Below the pieces are notes generated by a model. The model was not told the origin of the DNA and searched no databases. It worked only from the letters and a program-made list of their open reading frames with translations. This document shows, piece by piece, positions 57,286 to 64,000 of a stretch of DNA of 64,000 nucleotides (positions within the stretch are counted from its first letter, which is position 1; each line of letters starts with the position of its first letter). The DNA comes from Wolinella sp963540505 (lineage in GTDB: Bacteria > Campylobacterota > Campylobacteria > Campylobacterales > Helicobacteraceae): positions 134,708 to 198,707 of the forward strand of contig CAUTMV010000003.1 of the NCBI GenBank assembly GCA_963540505.1, read 5' to 3'. The translations under genes were made by a program, and so were the position numbers.

Positions 57286-58946
57286 CGTATGATGTGTGCA
57301 TTGTCGGAAGCGGTGCGGGCGCAGGACCGATCGCCTATGAGCTCGCACACGCGGGCAAAAAGGTGGTGATTCTTGAAAAGGGAGGAATCTATCAGGAGCG
57401 CGATTTTTCCAAAGATGAGATCGCCTACACAAAACGCGACATTTTCACCCCAAAACTCCGCGATGAATACCATGTCATCGAGTCTTTTGAAGAGGGGCAG
57501 TGGGTCAAAACGCCGACTTTTGAGAGCGGCTGGAGTTTTTGGAATGGCAGTCTGCTAGGCGGTTCTTCAAATTTTATGAGCGGCTATTTTCATCGTCTTA
57601 AGCCTGATGATTTTCGCCTCAAGTCCGTCTATGGCGAGATTAGCGGGGCAAATATCGAGGATTGGGCAATTAGCTATGATGAGCTTGAGCCCTTTTATGA
57701 CAAAGTGGAGAAAATCGTAGGCGTCTCGGGAATCGTGCGCGCCCATTCTCATCATGAGCCGCGAAGTTCGCGGGATTATCCCTACGCACCCCTTGCGGAA
57801 CATACGCTAAGTGCGCGCTTTGATGAGGCATGTCAAGAGCTTGGATATACGTCCTACGTCGTTCCTAGGGCGATTCTCAGCGAAGATGCGCTTGAGCGAC
57901 ACGCCTGTTATTATTCAAATTACTGCGGTTCATATGGCTGCTCTAGCGGAGCGAAGGGCAGTTCGCGCGCTGCGCTGCTAAACCCTGCGCTAAAAACAGG
58001 GAATCTGGAAATCATTCCGCGCGCCTTTGTTTTCAAGCTTAAAAGCGATACGCAGGGCAAAATTACCCACGCGTGCTACCTGGATGAGCGAGGCGAGGCA
58101 CACGAGCTTCGCGCAAAGCTTTTTGTCGTAGCGGCTCAGGCGATTGAAAGCATTCGTCTATTGTTTAATTCAAAAAATGCGCGATTCCCGCACGGGTTGG
58201 CGAACTCCTCGGGGAGTCTCGGCAAAAATCTCCTATTTTCAGGCGGCGGCATGGGGCGCGGAGAGTTTGATCTTACGCACTTTGACGCCGCGACGCTCCT
58301 AGCTCCCGGGCTTTTTATCAATCGCGCGCTTAAGGATTGGTATTTCACCAAAGAGTTTAAAGGCGGGGTTGTGGATTTTCTCTTTGAGCATGCCAATCCA
58401 ATCCGCCGAGCAAACGCGCAAAAACGCGATAGTGAGGGGAATCTGCTCTTTGGCGAGGCACTTCAGGAGCGCATTTTTGAGGCATTCACCAAAAAGCGTG
58501 CGCTGACTTTTGAGATTTTTAACGACTGGCTGCCTAATGACAACTGCTTTGTGAGTGTCGATGAGGCGTATAAAGATAAGCACGGGATTCCCGTGGCGTG
58601 TGTGAGAATCGGCGCGCATCCGCATGATCTTGAGGTCGCGGAGTTTCTCGCCCAAAAGGCTCTTGCCGTAATGCGGAAAATGGGGGCAAAAAACATTACC
58701 TACTCTACCTCCGCGTCCCCCTCGCAAAATCTCCAAGCCGGAGGCGCGCGCTTTGGCGATAATCCCAAAGTGCATGTTTTGGATCGCTACTGCAGAAGCC
58801 ATGATCACCCAAATCTATTCCTCACCGATGGGAGCTTCATGCCCACAGGCGGGAGTGTCCCATACACATGGACGATCTATGCGAACTCCTTTCGGGTCGC
58901 CGAATACATGAAACAAAATCTGAGCGCGCTGCTGGGTGAGGTGTAG
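57282..58946 (+). CDS. GMC-family FAD oxidoreductase (gluconate-dehydrogenase-like large subunit)
   Basis: A 554-residue flavoprotein that likely oxidises a sugar acid or alcohol in the periplasm after Tat export with its small subunit. FAD motif VCIVGSGAGAGPIAYELA at residues 5-22, GSLLGGSSNFMSGYFHRLKP near residue 90, and a GMC C-terminal domain with TDGSFMPTGGSVPYTWTIYA. The third, cytochrome c subunit of classical gluconate dehydrogenases is not found; a minus-strand gene follows. Substrate cannot be assigned from sequence. Confidence 0.88.
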   Translation: MTYDVCIVGSGAGAGPIAYELAHAGKKVVILEKGGIYQERDFSKDEIAYTKRDIFTPKLRDEYHVIESFEEGQWVKTPTFESGWSFWNGSLLGGSSNFMSGYFHRLKPDDFRLKSVYGEISGANIEDWAISYDELEPFYDKVEKIVGVSGIVRAHSHHEPRSSRDYPYAPLAEHTLSARFDEACQELGYTSYVVPRAILSEDALERHACYYSNYCGSYGCSSGAKGSSRAALLNPALKTGNLEIIPRAFVFKLKSDTQGKITHACYLDERGEAHELRAKLFVVAAQAIESIRLLFNSKNARFPHGLANSSGSLGKNLLFSGGGMGRGEFDLTHFDAATLLAPGLFINRALKDWYFTKEFKGGVVDFLFEHANPIRRANAQKRDSEGNLLFGEALQERIFEAFTKKRALTFEIFNDWLPNDNCFVSVDEAYKDKHGIPVACVRIGAHPHDLEVAEFLAQKALAVMRKMGAKNITYSTSASPSQNLQAGGARFGDNPKVHVLDRYCRSHDHPNLFLTDGSFMPTGGSVPYTWTIYANSFRVAEYMKQNLSALLGEV

Positions 58947-59050
58947 TTTCGCTAAAAGAGCGCGATTCTCGCTCGACAAACTCCTTTGAGCCTCTCTTTT
59001 TCTCGGAGAGGAATCTTGGCAAAATCCCGTTTTATCTCGGCGTGGGAATC

Positions 59051-59680
59051 CTAGGCGATTCCCACCTTTATGGGCACAAAAGTGCAACGCTCTAACGTGC
59101 GAATCTCTTGAAAGATTCCGTTACGTTTTTCAAACCGCTTGATAAGCTGTTCGCCCTGTTCTTGAATAGGTGCGATGAGAATCCCGCCCTCCTCGAGCTG
59201 GTCGATGATGGCTTGGGGAATCGCGGGGGTAGAGGCGGAAAAAAGTATGCGATCATAGGGAGCGTATTGCGCCCAGCCCTTTTGTCCGTCATCAAGTTTG
59301 GTATTGACGTTTAGAAGTTGAAGCTGCTTAAGTCGCATCCTAGCCTCAAGCAATAATCGCTCAATGCGCTCAATGCTAAAAACACGGCGAAAAAGATGGC
59401 TGAGCACGCTTGCCTGATAGCCGCTCCCACAGCCTATCTCAAGGACACTATCGCCGTTTTTGGGCTCAAGATACTGCGTCATTTTTGCGACCGTGAGCGG
59501 TGAGCTGATCCACTGATCCTCGCTCATGGGAAGCGCATCAAGCATGAAAGCCAAATGGTGCAACCCGCTAGGCACAAAAAGCTCCCGATCGACCTTCAAG
59601 AGGGCGGTGCGCACCTCAGCAGCAAGTGGGAATCGCCTGTGGATCTCATCCACCATGCGCTCGGTTTTGATTGTATTCAA
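59051..59680 (-). CDS. pcm: protein-L-isoaspartate O-methyltransferase
   Basis: Repairs isoaspartyl residues in aged proteins with SAM. The 209-residue protein has the SAM motif VLEIGCGSGYQASVLSHLF near residue 80, and the PCMT features SSPLTVAKMTQYL and GGILIAPI. It starts directly before the amidohydrolase stop, in a cluster nrdB - amidohydrolase - pcm; in H. pylori pcm (HP0363) adjoins nrdB (HP0364). Confidence 0.93.
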   Translation of the reverse strand: MNTIKTERMVDEIHRRFPLAAEVRTALLKVDRELFVPSGLHHLAFMLDALPMSEDQWISSPLTVAKMTQYLEPKNGDSVLEIGCGSGYQASVLSHLFRRVFSIERIERLLLEARMRLKQLQLLNVNTKLDDGQKGWAQYAPYDRILFSASTPAIPQAIIDQLEEGGILIAPIQEQGEQLIKRFEKRNGIFQEIRTLERCTFVPIKVGIA

Positions 59681-60403
59681 TTACAGCCCTACATTGATGT
59701 ATCGGCGCACTTTTTTAATCTCGCTCAAGTCCGCATCAAGGAAGATAATATCTTTCTCATCATCTTTGGTAACAATCCCAAAGGGCGAAATGACGGCACT
59801 TCCGCGCGCCATATTATCATTTGCCCCATCGCTTGTGAGCACAAAAGCCTGACTGGTAATCGCCAAAGCCTTAGTGAGCGTCTCGAAGTGATCTTTGCGC
59901 TCTTTTCCCCATTGTGCGGGGACAAAAATCAGCTCACAACCCCGCACGCGATTCCACAGCTCCGTAAAGCGAAGCTCAAAGCAGTTAATCGCGCCACATT
60001 TAATCCCATCAATCTCAAAAGGCACAATCTCCGCCTCGCTCCCCGCACTGAAGTGATTGTGCTCATCGCCTAGCGGAAACAGGCGACTTTTGGACTGCTT
60101 GTGGATCATCTCGCCTTGATGAAACACCTTGAGATTATTAAAATACTCGAGTCGATTCTTCTCAATCATGCTTAGCACAATCGTCCGATCGCGCGAAAGA
60201 GTTAGAAGCTCCTCTGTGGCGACTTTTGCAAACTCTGAAGCCTCATCCATGCGCTGATAGCAGAAATTCGTGAGGCACACTTCAGGCGCAAGAATGATAG
60301 AATCCTCGCGACATTTGGAGATGAGACTCTTAAGCGTAGAGAGATTCTCATCAAAGCTATTCCTAGTCTTAAATTGCAGTGCGTAGAGTCTTTTAGAAAT
60401 CAT
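59681..60403 (-). CDS. carbon-nitrogen hydrolase (nitrilase superfamily)
   Basis: A 240-residue amidase-like enzyme. The Glu-Lys-Cys triad is visible: Glu in ILAPEVCLT, Lys in KQSKSRLFPLG and Cys in GAINCFELRF. The substrate is not predictable; members hydrolyse amides such as omega-amides or N-carbamoyl compounds. I start at ATG 60403, which overlaps the nrdB end by 11 bases; the frame to 60514 reads into nrdB and is unlike the family. It is inserted between nrdB and pcm relative to H. pylori. Confidence 0.87.
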   Translation of the reverse strand: MISKRLYALQFKTRNSFDENLSTLKSLISKCREDSIILAPEVCLTNFCYQRMDEASEFAKVATEELLTLSRDRTIVLSMIEKNRLEYFNNLKVFHQGEMIHKQSKSRLFPLGDEHNHFSAGSEAEIVPFEIDGIKCGAINCFELRFTELWNRVRGCELIFVPAQWGKERKDHFETLTKALAITSQAFVLTSDGANDNMARGSAVISPFGIVTKDDEKDIIFLDADLSEIKKVRRYINVGL

Positions 60404-61418
60404 CGAAATTGATACTCCCTTTCGCGTAATTTGTAACATTTCCTTCGAAGAAATTCGTCTTTTGCTCGTTAAATGAACTGAACTGATCGACCCATTTGAT
60501 CGGGTGCGATACATTATAGATCTGCGGCAACCCCACTTTTCTCATACGATCCATCGCCAAGTATTGAATGTATTGATGAATAATATCAGAAGTGAGCCCC
60601 AAAATCTGCCCCTGCGTGATGTAATCACCCCATGAAGATTCCACCTCTACCGCTTTTTTGAACATCTCCACCACCTCTTCTTCCAGAGATTTTGTGAAGA
60701 GATCGGGTCGCTCTTTTTTGAGTGAATTAATCATATTCTGAAACAGCAGCAAATGCGTAACTTCATCGCGCTGAATAAAGCGAATCATCTGCGCACTTCC
60801 GAGCATTTTCCCGCTGCGTGCAAGTGTGTAAAAGAAGCTAAATCCCGAGTAGAAGTAGATCCCCTCCAAAATCTGATTCGCATACATGGCTTTGAGCATC
60901 GCCGAGTCGCTTGGATTCCCCGCTAGCTCCTCATACACTCCCGCAATATGGTCATTTTTACCCTTAAGCTGCATATCCACGCGCCACATATCATAGATTT
61001 CATCGGTATTTGCGGAGATCGATTCCACCATGACGGCATAGCTTTGCGAATGTAATGCCTCTTCAAACGCCTGTCGCACGAGGATTAGATTAATCTCTGG
61101 GCTTGTGATGTAGGGATTTACGTTGTCGATGAGGTTATTAGTCTGAAGCGAATCCATAAAAATCAGCTGCGCGAGCGCGCGATCATATCCGAGCTTCTCA
61201 GAGGGGGTCAATCCACCGTTGTAATCGCGCTTATCAGGCGTCATATTGACTTCCTCAGGGAACCACGTATTGGCAAGCATTACTTTCCACAGGTTATACG
61301 CCCACTGGTATTTGATCTTGTTTAGCTCAAAAATGCTCGTCGGATTCCCGCCGAAAATCTTGCGCTCATTGACGCTTTCAGTCGATTCCGGGTTGTAAAT
61401 TTTCTTTCGTGTAATCAT
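60393..61418 (-). CDS. nrdB: ribonucleoside-diphosphate reductase beta subunit, class Ia
   Basis: Makes the tyrosyl radical for deoxyribonucleotide synthesis. The 341-residue protein has the iron-ligand motifs FEEALHSQSYA and RDEVTHLLLF, plus the GIYFYSGFSFFYTLARS helix with the tyrosine-rich core, and the C-terminal tail for binding NrdA. nrdA is outside this window. The promoter lies in the 115-base spacer to copA. Confidence 0.96.
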   Translation of the reverse strand: MITRKKIYNPESTESVNERKIFGGNPTSIFELNKIKYQWAYNLWKVMLANTWFPEEVNMTPDKRDYNGGLTPSEKLGYDRALAQLIFMDSLQTNNLIDNVNPYITSPEINLILVRQAFEEALHSQSYAVMVESISANTDEIYDMWRVDMQLKGKNDHIAGVYEELAGNPSDSAMLKAMYANQILEGIYFYSGFSFFYTLARSGKMLGSAQMIRFIQRDEVTHLLLFQNMINSLKKERPDLFTKSLEEEVVEMFKKAVEVESSWGDYITQGQILGLTSDIIHQYIQYLAMDRMRKVGLPQIYNVSHPIKWVDQFSSFNEQKTNFFEGNVTNYAKGSINFDDF

Positions 61419-61456
61419 GGGGTAATTATCGATTCCTAAGTTTTGTGTAATCTCTA

Positions 61457-61462
61457 ATTATA
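61457..61462 (-). promoter_or_regulatory. -10 element for nrdB
   Basis: Perfect TATAAT on the minus strand 39 bases before the nrdB ATG, in the divergent spacer shared with copA. No NrdR-box pair was recognised. Confidence 0.5.
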
Positions 61463-61533
61463 GATAGGCAATAGTAAAAAGTAGATAAGATGAGCTAAGA
61501 AAAATTCGCCGATTCCCACCCAAAGGAGCATTT

Positions 61534-63696
61534 ATGGACATTATCAAGCTAAGAATCGAGGGCATGCAATGTAGTGCGTGTGCTGAGGGAATCATCGCTT
61601 CTTTAGGGCACGAAGCGGGAATCCTAGACGTTAATGTCAATGCCATCACGGGCAAAGGGCGTGTGAAATTCGATGAAACGCTGCTCTCGTGCGAGCAGAT
61701 TATCCACCTTGTGAGCTCGTATGGATTCCCCGCACGGATTGATAGCGCGCAAGATGATGATGCGCGGGAGCTTCGCTCGCTCGCTCGGCGATTCTTCACT
61801 GCATTGCCTCTGTTTATCGCGATTTTCACACTTCACATGTTTGCACCCCAGAGCGCGCTCAATCACTACGCACAATTCGCGCTCGCGACCATCGTGCAAT
61901 TTGGCATAGGGGCGGGATTTTACGCAGGGGCGATGAGCGTGTTCAAAACCAAAAACGCCGATATGAATCTCCTCATAGTCCTTGGAACAAGCAGTGCCTA
62001 TCTCTATTCGTGCGTCGCGCTATTTTTCCCAAATCTCCTAGGAGATCGCGAAATGGGGCTCTATTTTGAGGGCTCTGCGGCGGTGATTACATTTGTGCTG
62101 CTTGGCGAATGGCTCAAAGCAAAGGCGAAAAAACGCTCAAGCGAGGGCGTGCGACTCCTTGCACAGCTTCTGCCCAATCAAGCGAGGGTAATCCGCGCGG
62201 GAATCGAGCAAGAAATTGAACTCTTAAACATCAAAGCAGGCGATATATGCATCATCAAAGCAGGCGAGAAAATCCCCATAGATGGCGTGATTCTCGAGGG
62301 AGAAGCCGAAGTGGATAGCTCACACATTAGCGGCGAATACCTCCCCGTGCATAAGCGCGCGGGCGAGAGACTCATCGGCGGAAGTGTGCTCATCAACGGC
62401 TACATCCGTCTGCAAGCCACCAAAGCTGCTAAGGAATCGCTCCTCTTTGAGATGGTCGATCTGCTGGAGAGCGCACAAAACCAAAAGCCCCCGATTGGCA
62501 AACTCGCCGATAAAATCGCCTCGATCTTCGTCCCTAGCGTGATTTTTATTTCGATTCTCACGGGGATTTTGTGGTTGCTCTTTGGGGGCGGAGTGGAGCA
62601 GGCATTTTTAGCGAGTGTCGCAGTGCTCATCATCTCATGCCCCTGCGCACTCGGATTAGCCACGCCCATATCCATCGTAACGGCGATTTCACGTGCCTCA
62701 AAAGAGGGAATCCTCATCAAAAATCCCGACATCATCGAGAAAAGCCGGCGGATTAACATCGCGCTTTTTGACAAAACCGGCACGCTCACAAAAGGCGAGC
62801 TCACACTCAAAGAAGCACGATTTTTCGCCCCGATTCCCGCAGGGTTTTATGAAATGCTCCTAAGCACAGAGAGCGGCAGCGCACACCCTATTTCATATAC
62901 ACTTACAAAATATGCTAAAGAAAATATCACAAATTTGGAGCAATCGCCCAAACTTCTGCAAACCCCTCAAGTGCTTGTCGGTCTAGGAATCATCGGGGAT
63001 TTTGAAAGCGGGAAATTCATCGTGGGGAATCAAACCTTGCTAAAACAGCACGGAATCGCACTTGAAAAAGGGGAGCGATTCCCAAACTTAAGCAATATTT
63101 ATGTCGCACATAATGGGAATCTAATCGCACAATTTGGGCTTATTGACAGCCTAAGAGAGGGCGCGCAAGAGCTTGTTGATTACTGCAAAACGCGAGGCGT
63201 TGAGCCGATGATTTTAAGCGGCGATTCCCATGAGGCGGTAAGCGAAGTGGCAAAAAGGCTCGGAATCGCGAGCTTCAAAGCGGAGATCTTGCCTAAAGAT
63301 AAACACCTTGTGGTTCGAGAGCTCGCAAATAAGGGCAACGTGCTGTTTGTGGGCGATGGCGTGAATGATGCACTCGCTCTGCAAAGCGCGGATATGGGAA
63401 TCGCGCTTGGTAGCGGGAGTGCGCTCGCACAAGCTTCGGGTGATATTTTACTCATGCGAGAGGATCTGAGCGGAGTTAAACAAACCATAGAAATATGCGA
63501 TTTTACGCTAAAAAATATAAAGCAAAATCTATTTTTCGCCTATCTTTATAATTCCATCTTGATTCCCATCGCGGCGGGTGCGCTCTATCCGTGGCTGGGA
63601 ATCCTCCTGCAACCCTCACTCGCCGGTGCTGCAATGGCTCTAAGCTCGGTCAGTGTCGTAAGCAATGCCCTAAGAATCGGGCGCATGAAGCTCTAG
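61534..63696 (+). CDS. copA: copper-exporting P1B-type ATPase
   Basis: A 720-residue heavy-metal pump. One N-terminal HMA domain with GMQCSACAEGI at residues 9-19, eight membrane segments, the metal-binding CPCAL motif in segment 6 (near residue 369), the phosphorylation site DKTGTLT near residue 413, the HP dipeptide in SAHPIS and GDGVNDALAL. CPC with this HMA domain indicates monovalent copper or silver export. AAAGGAG lies seven bases before the ATG. No copZ is seen just downstream. Confidence 0.95.
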   Translation: MDIIKLRIEGMQCSACAEGIIASLGHEAGILDVNVNAITGKGRVKFDETLLSCEQIIHLVSSYGFPARIDSAQDDDARELRSLARRFFTALPLFIAIFTLHMFAPQSALNHYAQFALATIVQFGIGAGFYAGAMSVFKTKNADMNLLIVLGTSSAYLYSCVALFFPNLLGDREMGLYFEGSAAVITFVLLGEWLKAKAKKRSSEGVRLLAQLLPNQARVIRAGIEQEIELLNIKAGDICIIKAGEKIPIDGVILEGEAEVDSSHISGEYLPVHKRAGERLIGGSVLINGYIRLQATKAAKESLLFEMVDLLESAQNQKPPIGKLADKIASIFVPSVIFISILTGILWLLFGGGVEQAFLASVAVLIISCPCALGLATPISIVTAISRASKEGILIKNPDIIEKSRRINIALFDKTGTLTKGELTLKEARFFAPIPAGFYEMLLSTESGSAHPISYTLTKYAKENITNLEQSPKLLQTPQVLVGLGIIGDFESGKFIVGNQTLLKQHGIALEKGERFPNLSNIYVAHNGNLIAQFGLIDSLREGAQELVDYCKTRGVEPMILSGDSHEAVSEVAKRLGIASFKAEILPKDKHLVVRELANKGNVLFVGDGVNDALALQSADMGIALGSGSALAQASGDILLMREDLSGVKQTIEICDFTLKNIKQNLFFAYLYNSILIPIAAGALYPWLGILLQPSLAGAAMALSSVSVVSNALRIGRMKL

Positions 63697-63749
63697 GGGC
63701 TAGCAAAAAGAACCCCAAGAGACCCGCTCTACCTGATAAGCCCGCCCTT

Positions 63750-63838
63750 AATCATGCCGACCATATAGGGATTGCACCTTTTTATCCACATGGACTAAGA
63801 GGCACATTCTGCACGAACCTCGCCTAATCAACTGACTT
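63750..63838 (+). pseudogene. probable remnant of a tyrosine-recombinase (integrase) gene
   Basis: The plus strand encodes ADHIGIAPFYPHGLRGTFCT, then NLA and a TAA. HGLRGTF resembles the catalytic H-x-x-R box of phage and island integrases. The frame has no start of its own and no catalytic Tyr region after the stop, so only a fragment remains. Confidence 0.4.
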
Positions 63839-63857
63839 CATCTAGAAGCTCGCATTC

Positions 63858-64000
63858 ACAAACCCCCTAAATCGGGTCAGGATTGGTTGAATTCTATTAT
63901 GCAAAGAGAATCGCGCTGGAAGAGGCGTTTCAATCCCCTAAATCAGGTCAGATGCGATTCCATAGCCTAAAGGATTATATCTTTTGAGAAAAAAACTAAT
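63858..64000. CRISPR. possible edge of a CRISPR array (two repeat copies)
   Basis: The 17-base core CCCCTAAATCRGGTCAG occurs at 63864-63880 and 63935-63951, exactly 71 bases apart. The second copy extends to a CRISPR-like repeat that begins GTTTCAATCCCC and ends near 63960 (34 bases); the first copy matches poorly outside the core, as terminal repeats often do. The 35-40 bases between fit a spacer. The window ends 40 bases after the second copy, so a third copy cannot be seen. No cas gene is in the window. Confidence 0.38.

Noticed and set aside
1..64000. tRNA, rRNA, tmRNA, insertion sequences and riboswitches
   Set aside because: Spacers were read for cloverleaf ends, rRNA cores, transposase motifs and known aptamer cores; nothing convincing was found.

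Overview
The window is a gene-dense bacterial chromosome segment of moderate GC content, read from the sequence as Campylobacterota and most likely Helicobacteraceae (a non-pylori Helicobacter or a Wolinella-like genome). The argument is gene order and protein sequence: blocks that I know from Helicobacter pylori occur intact here (nadC-nadA-psd; rotamase-fba-efp; rpmH-rnpA-yidD-yidC-jag-mnmE; rplI-hslV-hslU-era-csd6; HIT-pheS-pheT-aroA-ispH-rpsA-HP0398-serA; pcm near nrdB; the S10-spc-alpha ribosomal superoperon next to an HP1321-like ATPase). Genes that H. pylori lacks or does not have in these places (argH, proA, aspartate/glutamate leucyltransferase, a gluconate-dehydrogenase-like GMC oxidoreductase pair) argue against H. 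pylori itself. No rRNA or tRNA gene was found.

Layout. 1-7.6 kb: minus-strand genes for NAD synthesis (nadC partial, nadA), phosphatidylserine decarboxylase, leucyltransferase, a lytic transglycosylase, a DJ-1 protein, EF-P, aldolase and a PEB4-like periplasmic rotamase. 7.6-13.4 kb: an EI24-like membrane protein, then the replication-origin-type block mnmE-khpB-yidC-yidD-rnpA-rpmH. 13.4-23 kb: uppP, csd6, era, hslUV, rplI, a metallopeptidase, proA, an alanine/sodium symporter and ispG. 23-26.6 kb: an unusual translationally coupled pair, a receiver-PAS-PAS protein and a 723-residue beta-propeller/alpha-solenoid protein. 26.6-36.4 kb: HIT protein, then pheST, aroA, ispH, rpsA, serA. 36.6-39.7 kb: argH-osmC-ubiE and hemJ. 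39.7-40.6 kb: decayed genes. 40.6-54.2 kb: one long minus-strand ribosomal superoperon (rpsJ to rplQ, with secY, map, infA and rpoA). 54.4-64 kb: an ATPase, a decayed outer-membrane protein gene, a Cys-rich small exported protein, the GMC oxidoreductase pair, pcm, an amidohydrolase, nrdB, a copper P-type ATPase, then an integrase remnant and two CRISPR-like repeat copies at the window edge.

The most notable points are: the receiver-PAS-PAS / propeller-solenoid pair; a very strong excess of the word GGAATC/GATTCC in all frames and on both strands; an rnpA gene whose conserved N-terminus has no ATG, GTG or TTG start and probably begins at ATA; three decayed loci in the two long spacers; and a KCGADKK-repeat exported protein resembling copper-buffering RiPP precursors. 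Functional calls rest on reading the translated sequences; no database search was possible.
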